A stretch of 64,000 bases of DNA from Pelagibaculum spongiae (GCF_003097315.1 NZ_QDDL01000001.1:1302001-1366000); one strand, 5' to 3'; counted from the first letter of the stretch, positions 36,804-46,058 are shown. Notes: generated by a model not told the origin, from the letters alone. Translations and numbers: made by a program.

Positions 36804-37467
36804 ACAACCATTCAGCATAGATCATACGACTTACGTTAGTTTACTATTTTGTTTCTGTGGCTTACTCGACATTATAAATACAGCATTTTTATTTTTTTAT
36901 TGCAAGATAGCGATTTTCAATTTTACAGTGCTGGCACCTCATTTTGACTATCGATAAGATTAACATCACACAGACTCTAGATGACGAAAGGCAGGCGCTA
37001 AAGCAAGATCAGTTGATCTCAGCGTCGACCTGCGCCGTCTTTCAAATCATGTTGTTGGTGGTTGAGTTGATAGCAAATAAATTAGGATTTAATAGTCGCA
37101 ATAGCAGCCCCCCTCTCAAGATATCCATCGCAAAAAGCCCGCTACAAACAAACGCGCAGTCACCGGTAAAAAACCAGGCGGACAACCCAGCCATATTGGA
37201 AGCACGCTGAAGCCGGTTGATCATCTTGATGAAGTCGTCACACTGCCGTTAGACAAGCGCAGCTTGCCTAACGGCAGTGCTGGGAATCGGTGGGTTCAAG
37301 TAATCGAGCTCCATATCCAGCGTAAGGTGGTTGAGTATCAAGCCCAGATTGTGAGAAATCAGCGGGGTCAACAACGCACAGCGAGCTTTCCTGCTGATGC
37401 AAAGCGACCGATTCAATATGGGCATTCAGTCATTGCACTAGCGGCTATCGTTTGGGCTGTGATATAG
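36804..37467 (+). pseudogene. Decayed IS66-family element remnant
   Basis: Position 36804-36817 keeps an end repeat, ACAACCATTCAGCA, two mismatches from the intact IS66 copy at 31267. A frame from 36944 matches the transposase N-terminus (LMLVVELIANKLGFNSRNSS), then shifts frame, and continues near 37160-37450 with GGQPSHIGSTLKPVDHLDEV and VVEYQAQIVRNQRGQ before ending abruptly. Most of the catalytic domain and the other end are missing. Divergence shows an older insertion than the intact copy. Confidence 0.88.
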
Positions 37468-37503
37468 CCACCTAGAAAAAACGACTAAAGGTCACGCTAA
37501 ACC

Positions 37504-37534
37504 TTGACCTTCCAGTTAGGGTAAAGGTTAGAGT
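37504..37534 (+). promoter_or_regulatory. CueR-type copper promoter
   Basis: TTGACC (37504-37509) and TAGAGT (37529-37534) are separated by 19 bp, the overlong spacer of MerR-family promoters. The spacer holds the dyad ACCTT-N12-AAGGT, matching the CueR operator. It drives the 44-aa gene and plausibly copA; a cueR-like gene lies at 41236. Confidence 0.85.
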
Positions 37535-37565
37535 TCTGCTAAATTAGTCCTTCAGGAAGTAGTCG

Positions 37566-37700
37566 ATGGGATGTTGTGGCGGCAATTTGAACCACGATGC
37601 ATTAAATAAAGATCGGCAAGACAAGCAACCACCAAGCAAATGGGGGTGGCTGGCGTTCATATTGCTAATTATCTTAGCAAGTTGGGCTTTTCAGCCTTGA
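37566..37700 (+). CDS. Small Cys-containing one-helix membrane protein (44 aa), copper locus
   Basis: 44-codon gene missed by size cut-offs. The ATG at 37566 follows AGGAAG at a good distance and lies about 30 nt after the CueR-type promoter, making it the first gene under that promoter. The protein has Cys3, Cys4, a GG and His10 near the start, a charged linker (KDRQDKQPPSK) and one C-terminal helix (about 26-42) with Trp residues. This layout suggests a tail-anchored metal-binding peptide, perhaps delivering Cu(I) to or regulating CopA (inference). Confidence 0.75.
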   Translation: MGCCGGNLNHDALNKDRQDKQPPSKWGWLAFILLIILASWAFQP

Positions 37701-37766
37701 GCTATGCCTGAGCCGCCTAAGCTAGTAAGCGCTGGACAACACCTACGATTTAATCAATAGAGGTGT

Positions 37767-37851
37767 TATACCCAAAGTAATCGGAGGTGCTAGTTGGCGG
37801 CAAGTGAGCGAAGCAGCCAACGCCTGAGCATTTTCAAGTACGATGGGTATA
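37767..37851. repeat. TATACCC-type MITE-like repeat
   Basis: 85 bp with TATACCCA and TGGGTATA at its ends and CAAGTGAGCGAAGCAGCC inside. It matches in its ends the palindromes at 9699-9751 and 61905-61952. Non-coding elements of this type are scattered in many gammaproteobacteria (recalled). It separates the 44-aa gene from the 37-aa gene. Confidence 0.75.
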
Positions 37852-37891
37852 GAGACAGTTAGCTGTATTTAATAACAGTTCGTCGTAAAAA

Positions 37892-37921
37892 TTGACCTTT
37901 CTATTCGTAAGGCAGTCTCAT
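37892..37921 (+). promoter_or_regulatory. Possible promoter before the 37-aa gene
   Basis: TTGACC (37892-37897) and TCTCAT (37916-37921) with an 18-bp spacer. ACCTT is followed by AAGG, but the half-sites are 3 bp closer than in the 37504 promoter, so control by CueR is doubtful. Confidence 0.4.
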
Positions 37922-37962
37922 CGGTGAACTTATTAATTTAATCAGCTATCAGGATTCTCAGC

Positions 37963-38076
37963 ATGGAATGTTCAGGTGAACAGAAAGATCTCAGCGACGG
38001 ATCATTGCCAACTAAAAAAGCATGGTTAGCATTGATTGTTGCAATTTCAGTTATTGTTTGGGCTGTTAAGTTTTAA
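37963..38076 (+). CDS. Small one-helix membrane protein (37 aa) upstream of copA
   Basis: 37-codon gene with AGGA about 8 nt before the ATG, ending 75 nt before copA. It has Cys3 and acidic residues at the N-terminus, a PTKK hinge (16-19), and one C-terminal hydrophobic helix (about 20-35) with two Trp. The layout matches the 44-aa and 49-aa proteins. Same strand and spacing suggest co-transcription with copA. Confidence 0.7.
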   Translation: MECSGEQKDLSDGSLPTKKAWLALIVAISVIVWAVKF

Positions 38077-38151
38077 CTGCTTCAGCGCCAAACCTCAGTA
38101 GCTATTGTACATAAGCAATAGCTACTGAGTTTATCGCGTTGCAGGAAAACG

Positions 38152-41100
38152 ATGAGTGTTCAACTAAAGATTGATAGTATTAATTGCGCAAGCTGCGTAA
38201 ACAAAATTGAAAAAACACTAAATGCATTGGCTGACGTTTCTAATGCACAAGTGAATCTGATTGATAAAACAGCAATCGTCACTGGCAATGTAGCAACCGA
38301 AGTCTTACTAGATGCACTTGCCGATATTGGAAAGCCAGCAACAATCATCGAAATAGAACCCACTGCAACCGAGCCGACTTCTCTACCTTTCTTATTAGAT
38401 CTTTCGATACCCGGAATAAGTTGCGCCGGCTGCGTTAAAAAAATTGAAACAACTCTGTCTAAACTTCCCGGTGTTATCTCTGCTCAAGTTAACCTTGCCG
38501 ATAAAACTGCTCAAATTTCAGGCAGCATTAACCGAAAATCAGTGTTAATTGCTTTAGATGATATCGGCAAACCAGCCACTATTATTCAATCATCAGCGCC
38601 CTATGCAGAATTTGACCTATCAATTGCAGGCTTAAGTTGCGCTGGCTGCGTTCGAAAAGTTGAAAAAACCTTAACTGCGATTCCGGGTATTGACCAAGTC
38701 AATGTTAATTTAGCTGATAAAACTGCTCAAATCAGCGGCAACATTGAGCTTTCATCTATTCTCGATGCTCTGAGCGCTGCAGGAAAGCCCGCTGAACTAT
38801 TAGCCTGCGCGAATAGCAATCAAGCCAGCACCTTACATTTACATATTCCTAAAATTACTTGTGCAGGCTGCGTAAGAAATGTCGAACACGCATTACTTGC
38901 TGTTGATGGTGTTAAATCAGCCGAAGTTAATTTAGCTGATAAAACAGCATCAGTTAAAGGGCAACTCGATTTAGCAGCACTACTTAATGCATTAGAAAAA
39001 ATTAATAAGCCTGGCACTTTAGTTAACCCTGCCGCTGAAGCACGGGCCAAACAACAGAAAGAACAACAAAAGCACGTAAATAAAATGTTCCGCCAAAGCT
39101 GGCTGGCTTTATTAGTCGGCATCCCTTTAATGCTATGGGGCGTTATTACCGGCGATATGATGGTAAATAGCGTTAGCGAGCAAATCAGTTGGGGCACTGT
39201 CGGCTTAATAACACTTTTTGTTATGTTTTTTTCAGGCAGTCATTTTTACGCCAACGCTTGGCAATCTTTCAAACATCAAGATGCAACCATGGACACATTG
39301 GTGGCGCTGGGCACCGGCAGCGCTTGGTTATATTCAATGCTGGTAGTGCTTTTTCCTGATGTATTACCAGAACAATCTCGCCATCTATATTTTGAAGCCA
39401 GCGCAATGATTGTTGGCTTGGTTAATCTTGGCCACGCCATGGAACAACGCGCACGCGGTAAAACAGGCGAGGCAGTCGAGCGACTATTTAAGCTGCAAGC
39501 AAAAACTGCTCGTGTTGTGGAATCACTCGACAGCAACAGCGCCAGCAGAGAAATGCCAATTGAACAGGTTGCTCAAGGTCAGCTAATTTCAGTTCGCCCT
39601 GGAGAAAGCATTGCGGTTGACGGACAAGTGATCGATGGCAAAACCTGGATTAATGAATCGATGCTGACTGGCGAGCCGATGCAGATTCATAAGCAAGCTG
39701 GCGACAAAGTCTCTGCAGGTACTTTAAACGGCCAGGGCAGTTTAATTTTCCGCGCCGAAAAAGTCGGTAACGAAACTGCTTTGGCTCAAATTATTGAAAT
39801 GGTCCGCAAAGCGCAAAATAGCAAACTACCGATTGCTCGTATGGCCGATACCATTGCCGGTTACTTTGTCCCAACAGTTATGATTGTGGCAATTATTGCT
39901 GCGCTAGCTTGGTACAACTTCGGCCCACAACCACAACTATCTTACATGCTGACTGCCGCGGTAACGGTGCTAATTATTGCCTGCCCGTGTGCTTTAGGGC
40001 TGGCAACACCTATGTCAATAATCGTTGGCGTCGGAAAAGCAGCCGAGCTAGGAATGCTGGTTCGTAATGGTGAAGCTTTGCAAGGTGCCAGTAAAATCAG
40101 TCATGTTTTATTAGATAAAACCGGCACTATCACCTTAGGAAAACCATCGCTTAACCAAATCATCAGCTGCAATAGTTTTGAGCAATCTGATATTTTGCAA
40201 ATGGCAGCTTCGTTAGAAAAAGATTCTGAGCACCCATTAGCACAAGCAATACTAAATAAAGCAAAAGCCCAACAACTTACCTTGCAAAAAATCGAACAAT
40301 TTCATGCTCACAGCGGACTAGGCGTATCGGGTATTCTATTAGCAGATAATAATCCGTCTTTGTCGCTATTTATGGGCAGTGAAAAATTACTCGCGCAGCA
40401 TGACATTGAAATTCCACTAGCCATCATCGAAAAAGCCAACCAATTAGCACAGGCGGGTGAAACGCCAGTTTATTTTGCTATTAACAATCAATTAGCTGGG
40501 CTATTTGGTATTTCTGATCCGGTTCGTGATGACTCAATTGAAGCGATTCGGCGTTTGCATAATGCTGGTTTGAAAGTAGTGATGGTCACAGGCGATGCAA
40601 AAGAAACTGCCAATGCAGTGGCCAAGCTTGCAGGGGTCGATCAAGTTTATGCGCGCCAGCTGCCACAAGATAAAGCCGATGTCATTAAAAGCTTGCAGAA
40701 AAAAGGACACAAAGTAGCCATGTGCGGTGATGGTATTAATGACGCACCAGCACTTGCACAAGCTGATGTCAGCTTTGCTATAGGTACTGGCACCGATGTA
40801 GCAATGGAAGCTGCCGATATCACTTTAATGCGCGACTCACTACACAGCCTTGCAGATGCAATAGAGTTATCAAAAGCCACCATCAACAATATCAAACAAA
40901 ACCTTTTAGGTGCTTTTGCCTACAATAGCTTAGGCATTCCAGTGGCTGCCGGGGCGCTCTATCCCGTTTGGGGAATATTACTGAATCCGGTGATTGCAGG
41001 CACTGCCATGGCATTTTCATCATTCACTGTGGTGTCTAATGCTCGCCGCTTAAAATCATTCAAACCTTCATCTAGCCGCAAAACCAACTTGGACAATTAA
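38152..41100 (+). CDS. copA: CopA-type Cu(I)-exporting P1B ATPase with four metal-binding domains
   Basis: 982 aa, longer than usual. Four N-terminal heavy-metal-associated domains each carry CxxC: NCASC (12-16), SCAGC (about 90), SCAGC (about 163) and TCAGC (about 236). The ATPase core follows: TGEP phosphatase motif, the membrane CPC (ACPCALGLATP), DKTGT phosphorylation site, SEHPLA (HP motif) and GDGIND. Eight membrane helices are expected. It pumps Cu(I) out of the cytoplasm. AGGAAA precedes the ATG. It is preceded by two small membrane-protein genes and followed at once by a third. Confidence 0.96.
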   Translation: MSVQLKIDSINCASCVNKIEKTLNALADVSNAQVNLIDKTAIVTGNVATEVLLDALADIGKPATIIEIEPTATEPTSLPFLLDLSIPGISCAGCVKKIETTLSKLPGVISAQVNLADKTAQISGSINRKSVLIALDDIGKPATIIQSSAPYAEFDLSIAGLSCAGCVRKVEKTLTAIPGIDQVNVNLADKTAQISGNIELSSILDALSAAGKPAELLACANSNQASTLHLHIPKITCAGCVRNVEHALLAVDGVKSAEVNLADKTASVKGQLDLAALLNALEKINKPGTLVNPAAEARAKQQKEQQKHVNKMFRQSWLALLVGIPLMLWGVITGDMMVNSVSEQISWGTVGLITLFVMFFSGSHFYANAWQSFKHQDATMDTLVALGTGSAWLYSMLVVLFPDVLPEQSRHLYFEASAMIVGLVNLGHAMEQRARGKTGEAVERLFKLQAKTARVVESLDSNSASREMPIEQVAQGQLISVRPGESIAVDGQVIDGKTWINESMLTGEPMQIHKQAGDKVSAGTLNGQGSLIFRAEKVGNETALAQIIEMVRKAQNSKLPIARMADTIAGYFVPTVMIVAIIAALAWYNFGPQPQLSYMLTAAVTVLIIACPCALGLATPMSIIVGVGKAAELGMLVRNGEALQGASKISHVLLDKTGTITLGKPSLNQIISCNSFEQSDILQMAASLEKDSEHPLAQAILNKAKAQQLTLQKIEQFHAHSGLGVSGILLADNNPSLSLFMGSEKLLAQHDIEIPLAIIEKANQLAQAGETPVYFAINNQLAGLFGISDPVRDDSIEAIRRLHNAGLKVVMVTGDAKETANAVAKLAGVDQVYARQLPQDKADVIKSLQKKGHKVAMCGDGINDAPALAQADVSFAIGTGTDVAMEAADITLMRDSLHSLADAIELSKATINNIKQNLLGAFAYNSLGIPVAAGALYPVWGILLNPVIAGTAMAFSSFTVVSNARRLKSFKPSSSRKTNLDN

Positions 41101-41101
41101 T

Positions 41102-41173
41102 ATGAGCATTGCAATCAACCTAGTTGGCCTATTGATGATCGCTGCGATTATTTGGTGGTTTTGGCTAAAATAG
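41102..41173 (+). CDS. 23-aa hydrophobic peptide coupled to copA
   Basis: The ATG lies 1 nt after the copA stop (TAATATG), so it can be translated by coupling. The peptide is almost one membrane helix, ending in a Trp-rich WWFWLK. It recalls the N-terminal anchor of membrane cupredoxins often encoded next to copA (recalled, uncertain), so it could be a true micropeptide or the remnant of such a gene; the bases after its TAG show no cupredoxin. Confidence 0.55.
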   Translation: MSIAINLVGLLMIAAIIWWFWLK

Positions 41174-41235
41174 CTAAAACCATTTGATTACAAATATTGT
41201 CAAATAATTCAATAACTTTAAGCCAAAGAGCAACT

Positions 41236-41628
41236 ATGAATATTTCATCTGCAGCTAAAGCAACTGGGCTCACCAGCAAGGCCATTCGCTACTATGAAGA
41301 GATCGGCCTTCTTTCTCCTGCCAAACGCCGAGACAACGGCTATCGAGAATACTCCCAAGCACATCTAACAGAATTAGGCTTTATTCAGCACTCACGGGAA
41401 CTGGGTTTTACCCTAGAAGAATGCAAAAGCCTGCTTGAACTGTGGCAGAACAAAGACCGAAAAAGTGCAGATGTAAAGCAAATGGCCGAAGAAAAGATCC
41501 TAGATATGAATAAAAAAATCCAACAGCTAACGCAAATGCGTGACAGTTTAAAATCTTTAACTCAATGCTGTAAGGGAAATGATCGACCAGACTGCCCGAT
41601 TATTGAAGGTCTAGCTAAAGCTGATTAA
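41236..41628 (+). CDS. cueR: CueR-like MerR-family copper regulator
   Basis: 130 aa from the ATG at 41236, which fits MerR proteins; the frame opens 13 codons earlier without support. The N-terminal winged helix reads KATGLTSKAIRYYEEIGLL (9-27) and is followed by a dimerisation helix (about 75-108). The metal loop has Cys112-Cys113 and Cys120 (CCKGNDRPDCPII), matching the two-cysteine Cu(I)/Ag(I) site of CueR. It would activate the 19-bp-spacer promoter at 37504. It is the last gene of the copper locus, 62 nt after the micropeptide. Confidence 0.92.
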   Translation: MNISSAAKATGLTSKAIRYYEEIGLLSPAKRRDNGYREYSQAHLTELGFIQHSRELGFTLEECKSLLELWQNKDRKSADVKQMAEEKILDMNKKIQQLTQMRDSLKSLTQCCKGNDRPDCPIIEGLAKAD

Positions 41629-41967
41629 ACAACACTATTTAATTTGACCTTTTGGTCTGACTAATTAATTTTAGATAAAAAAATAGCAGTTGAACCAAAA
41701 AAATCTTAAACAATAAATAATATCATTTGCAATTATCTTATTTATTAACTATCGCACGCCGTACTATTTCTTTTTAAACAAATAGATAACAAAAACACAA
41801 TGAACACTTCTATTATTTCGCAACACATCATCAACTAATCTTTATTGACCTACCTCATTATTTGGTTCTAATATGCCGGTCTACCGCATCTAACCCTATA
41901 CAAAACCAATAAATAATAAAACATATTCGGGGAAGAATGCTGATCAAACCTAATTTTTGAGAGCATT
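41629..41967. other. Intergenic region between cueR and the adhesin gene
   Basis: 339 bp, AT-rich. Apart from the promoter at 41845-41874, nothing is recognised. Confidence 0.45.
41845..41874 (+). promoter_or_regulatory. Promoter of the trimeric adhesin gene
   Basis: TTGACC (41845-41850), 18-bp spacer, TAATAT (41869-41874). A leader of about 85 nt precedes the ATG at 41968. Confidence 0.6.
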
Positions 41968-42897
41968 ATGAAACAAAACATTTTTTCACCTTTAAAAATT
42001 GCCACCGCTTTGTCTATTATATTATCTGGTCAGTCAGCATTCGCAGTAACTGAAACTCAAATAAACAATGCATTCACTGGCGCAACAGCGACAGGAGAAA
42101 ACATACCATCTGGCGGTTGTAGAACGGTCCGAGCTGCCTCTGCAGCAGATGGACGACAGGTTTTTGAGAATGCTGCAACATGTGTCAGTCAAATTGAAAA
42201 TGAACTAAAAAGCGACCTTAGAGTTGTTGGCACTGCAGTTATTGAAAATCAGCGAGCACTCTCTGCATTGCAAGATCAAGTTTCAATAAGTTCTGTAGCT
42301 ACCGCCGGCATCGATACTAATACCGATAGCATCGGCGCTAATACCGATAGCATCGGCGATAATACCGCCAGCATCGGCGCTAATTCCGCCAGCATCGGCG
42401 ATAATACCGCCAGCATCAGCGATAATACCGCCAGCATCGGTGCTAATACCGCCAGCATCGATATTAATACCGCCAGCATCGGCGCTAATACCGACAGCAT
42501 CGGCGCTAATACCGCCAGCATCGGTGCTAATACCGCCAGCATCGGTAATAATGCTAATGATATTCAAAGCAATGGTCAGAATATTGCATCCAACCTTTTA
42601 CAGATCCAAAGCAACGACAGAGACATTAAAGAGTTACAAACTGACTTGGCGGCGACTAAACAATTAGTCCTTGACGGCATTGCAATTGCTAATGCGTTCG
42701 CAGGTATTCCACAGGCAGTTAATGGTAAAAGTACAATTGGCTTTGGTGTAGGCAACTATCAAAGCGCAAACGCTATTGCAGTAGGCATTTCAAATAACTT
42801 TGGCGATAGCAACCAACACACCATAAAAATCAACTTCGGTTCAGCATTCGAGCGTGAAAATACCGCTGGTTCTGTGGGCTATGGCTATAGCTGGTAA
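41968..42897 (+). CDS. Trimeric autotransporter adhesin (YadA-like), repeat stalk
   Basis: 309 aa. Signal peptide (1-26, ending SAFA), a short head region (about 27-110) with two cysteines (51, 72), a stalk of eleven heptads of the type NTASIGA (118-194), a coiled-coil connector, and a C-terminal YadA-like membrane anchor (about 235-309: GIAIANAFAGIPQ ... YGYSW). Three chains should form one beta-barrel and a coiled-coil stalk. It is short for an adhesin, with a minimal head. The stalk repeats are encoded by 21-bp DNA repeats. Confidence 0.9.
   Translation: MKQNIFSPLKIATALSIILSGQSAFAVTETQINNAFTGATATGENIPSGGCRTVRAASAADGRQVFENAATCVSQIENELKSDLRVVGTAVIENQRALSALQDQVSISSVATAGIDTNTDSIGANTDSIGDNTASIGANSASIGDNTASISDNTASIGANTASIDINTASIGANTDSIGANTASIGANTASIGNNANDIQSNGQNIASNLLQIQSNDRDIKELQTDLAATKQLVLDGIAIANAFAGIPQAVNGKSTIGFGVGNYQSANAIAVGISNNFGDSNQHTIKINFGSAFERENTAGSVGYGYSW
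42319..42549. repeat. Eleven 21-bp tandem repeats in the adhesin stalk
   Basis: 231 bp of 21-bp units (type AATACCGCCAGCATCGGCGCT), each encoding one heptad. Units vary by few bases. Gain or loss keeps the frame and changes stalk length by one heptad. Long frames on the opposite strand here are artefacts of the repeat. Confidence 0.95.
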
Positions 42898-42942
42898 ACG
42901 CTAAACCAACTATCGAATTCTATTTATTATATTGAGATTTTT

Positions 42943-44256
42943 ATGAAAATATTTTACTTATCGACTATTGCCGCTGCCGTTCTTTCTATTACATCTACTG
43001 TTCAAGCTGATGCTAATTCTTCTTTTGTTACTGATTCAACATTAGATGCAACATTTAAAACTGTTTATTTCTTCAGAGATTTCTCAGAAACCACCCCAGA
43101 AGCAACCAAAGTAGAACAATTTGTACAGGGTGGTCGCTTAGATTTTCAATCAGGCTATATCGCAGACTGGATTGGTTTCGATGCATCATTATACTCTGCC
43201 GTTCGCTTAAATGATTCTGATGGCAATAGCCGTTCTGAAGTTGTAGAACTTGGCGACGACAACAAGTTAAAAAGTGGCTATAGCAAGCTTGGCCAGGCAT
43301 TAATTAAAGTGAAATTTGGCGATGAGTACGTTAATGGTAGTGCCAAATATGGTCGCCAAGTAGTCGACAATATTTTGTTAAATGGCTTTCCTTCCAGAGC
43401 GAATCCTTCCGCTTACTCAGGCATTACTGGCCAATTAAATATTGGACCGCTTGAATTAAATGCGAATCGGATTACTCAAACCTCTACTCGCTACTCCAAT
43501 GGTTTTAGCGATTTTGTAACAGTTAATACCAATCAAAAAATCGAGAATCTTCGAACGCTGCGCGCTACTTATCATGCAACGTCAGATCTAGAATTCGAAA
43601 TTGGTATTGGAGAGTCAAAAGACTATTTACGCCAACGAGTTGCTAGGGCGACTTGGCAGTTAGAGCCAAAAGATGGTTATCAAGTGACATTAGATGCTCG
43701 TGCGTTTAGAGCAGAACCTGCCGGAAACTTAGCTTTAGCGAGTGGCAGTATTTTTGAGAAATTATCACAAACAGGAAATGCCGAAGACTATAAAAGTACT
43801 TGGTATAACCTGACCGCAGGCGTTGATGTTGGAAATTGGAGCAGCAAACTGACTTATGGTCGAGTTGATGGCGATACTTACAATTTCTTGTGGGCAGGTA
43901 ATTCTGATTACTCACCAACCAATAGCTTCCAAGATTTAAATACTAATTTCCTAGCCGATCAAAATGGCCGCTCATTATTGGGCCACTTGTTCTACAGCTT
44001 TGACGAAGGTGTTGCAAAAGGCCTGACTGCTGGCATTATTTATGGACAGGGTGAATTTGATGATGGGCAAGACAAAGGCTTAGAAGCCTGGGAAAGATTA
44101 TTAGTTGTTAGCTACGATGTTCCAGCAGTTGAAGGCTTAAACTTCACTTGGGTTGGCACTCAAGCGCGCAACGATGGTGACGGAGCCTTTGGTTTAAATT
44201 CTGGTGATGCTACAGACCAGCGTGTTTATATGAATTACAGCGTTAATATCTTCTAA
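42943..44256 (+). CDS. OprD-like outer-membrane porin
   Basis: 437 aa. Signal peptide (1-22) and a beta-barrel ending in a terminal Phe, as needed for BAM recognition. The N-terminal region (KTVYFFRDFSE, then FVQGGRLDFQSGYI) and LRATYHATSDLEFEIGIG follow the OprD/OccD porin pattern. Substrate unknown. It is 45 nt after the adhesin gene and may be cotranscribed. A closely similar but broken copy follows at 44576. Confidence 0.85.
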   Translation: MKIFYLSTIAAAVLSITSTVQADANSSFVTDSTLDATFKTVYFFRDFSETTPEATKVEQFVQGGRLDFQSGYIADWIGFDASLYSAVRLNDSDGNSRSEVVELGDDNKLKSGYSKLGQALIKVKFGDEYVNGSAKYGRQVVDNILLNGFPSRANPSAYSGITGQLNIGPLELNANRITQTSTRYSNGFSDFVTVNTNQKIENLRTLRATYHATSDLEFEIGIGESKDYLRQRVARATWQLEPKDGYQVTLDARAFRAEPAGNLALASGSIFEKLSQTGNAEDYKSTWYNLTAGVDVGNWSSKLTYGRVDGDTYNFLWAGNSDYSPTNSFQDLNTNFLADQNGRSLLGHLFYSFDEGVAKGLTAGIIYGQGEFDDGQDKGLEAWERLLVVSYDVPAVEGLNFTWVGTQARNDGDGAFGLNSGDATDQRVYMNYSVNIF

Positions 44257-44273
44257 CCTTATATCTTTTATAT

Positions 44274-44318
44274 AAAAAGCCTAGCTAACTAAATCCAATA
44301 GTTGCTGGGCTTTTTTTT
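44274..44318 (+). terminator. Porin terminator
   Basis: AAAGCC-AGC-AACT pairs with AGTT-GCT-GGCTTT with small mismatches, followed by a run of eight T (44311-44318). Confidence 0.8.
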
Positions 44319-44575
44319 GCTGCACGACATATATTTGGCGCAATAGAATAATGACATTCTAAAAAGTAAGCATACAAAATTTAATTTAATAGAATTAAAA
44401 CCATTCTGATTACTCCCACAGCAACCATCGCAAGCTTTTGTCACAAACGTTAAGCCTACCAACAGCTATATTATGTTTCTTTGATGTCTTTGTGGAATCT
44501 TGAACTAGCTCAATTCGAAATGACTTAATTAAGTTAGTCATTTCAAATATTCAATAATTATATAACAATATTCCA

Positions 44576-45885
44576 ATGAAGTTGTTTGCTCGTACTGCCA
44601 TTCCGGCAGTCATATTGTCACTGCTTGCACCTGCCTTTTCTGAAAACACTACTTCTGATTTGATCTCAGGAGCCAGCCTAGACGGATTTTTAGAGCACTA
44701 TATTTTTTCTGTGATTATCCGGAAAACAATAGCGGAAAAAAAGTCGATGCTTCGGCGCAAGCACTCAAGTTAGATTTCGAATCTGGTTACTTCAACAATG
44801 TGATTGGTTTTGATGCACCACTATTCTCAGCGATTCGCTTAAATAGTGTCGCCGATAACAACCGTAGTGAAGTATTCCAGATTGGTAATGATGGCAAGCT
44901 AGAAGATGGTTACAGCAAATTGAGCCAAGCGCTAGTCAAATTAAAACTGGAACAAAATGGCGTAGCATTGAACGCTAAAATCGGTCTCCAGGTTATCGAT
45001 AACCCGCTGCTAAATGGTTTGTCATCTCGTGCTACCCCATCTTCCTATGAAGGTATCGATACCAGCTTAAGATTTGCTGACTTTGGTCTGCACTATAATT
45101 GGGTAGAAAAATCATCACAGCGTTTTTCCAGTAGCTTTGATGATTTAAAAACCTTCTCAGGCGCTAAAATCGATAACCTGCAAATTGTCCGTGCAACTTA
45201 TGACCCTACCGAGAACCTTGGTTTTGAACTAGGTCGTGGTGAGTCCAAAGATTATCTACAACAGAGTTTCGCCCGGGCTACTTGGAAGCTAGAGCCGCGC
45301 GAAGGTTATAAAGTCACTGTTGATGGCCGCGTTTTCAAGGCTGAATCTGCCGGTACTTTGGGCAATAATAATAGTGATTTGTTAGGTAGCCTGTCACGAA
45401 CTGGCAATGCCGCTGATTACTAGAGCACTTGGTACAACCTTGCAGCCGGCGTCAATGTTAGCAATTGGAGCAGCAAGCTGACCTATGGCCGAGTCGTTGG
45501 CGATGCTTATAACTTCTTGTACGCCAAAAATGTTGATTACTCACCCACCAACAGCTTTCAGGATCTGAACACTAACTTCCTGTCGGATCAAAACGGCAAA
45601 GCCTTACTGGGCCATCTGTTCTATAGCTTTGATCAAGGTATTGCTGAAGGTCTGACCGCTGGTATTATTTATGGCAAAGGTAAATTTGATGCCGGTATCG
45701 ATAAAGATCTAGAAGCGTGGGAGCGTTTGTTAATACTGAGTTACAACGTACCAGCAGTTGATGGTTTAAACCTGACCTGGGTAGGAACTCAAGAACGTAA
45801 TGATGGAGATCGCGCATTTGGCCTCAACTCTGGCGATGCAACTGACCAACGTGTCTATATCAATTACAGCACCAGCATCTTCTAA
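44576..45885 (+). pseudogene. Broken paralogue of the OprD-like porin
   Basis: The reading frame from the ATG at 44576 encodes a signal peptide and then shifts frame near 44690-44710, at a T-rich stretch. Translation resumes in another frame (FESGYFNNVIGFDAPLF) and matches the 42943 porin throughout until a TAG at 45421-45423 in GNAADY-stop-STWYN, where the intact gene has Lys. The same frame then continues to a normal end ending in Phe. One frameshift and one nonsense codon separate it from function. Confidence 0.9.
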
Positions 45886-46058
45886 AACAGAGTTTGCTTA
45901 GTAACTACGGTATTTGAAATACCGTAGTTGATAAAAGCATTAAATGCTGATGTGAACCAAATAGATAAAAAAATTAATTTTCTATCTATTTGGGAACTGA
46001 TCTTTTGAAGCACTGTCTTAATCAGTACTTCAGGAATGCGCAACATTCTGAAGATCCG

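Noticed and set aside
37892-37921. Second CueR operator before the 37-aa gene
   Set aside because: The half-sites are 3 bp closer than in the clear CueR promoter and the spacer is 18 bp, so only a generic promoter is supported.
42276-42567. Long antisense frames inside the adhesin repeats
   Set aside because: The 21-bp units lack stops in several frames; the plus-strand frame has signal peptide and anchor.
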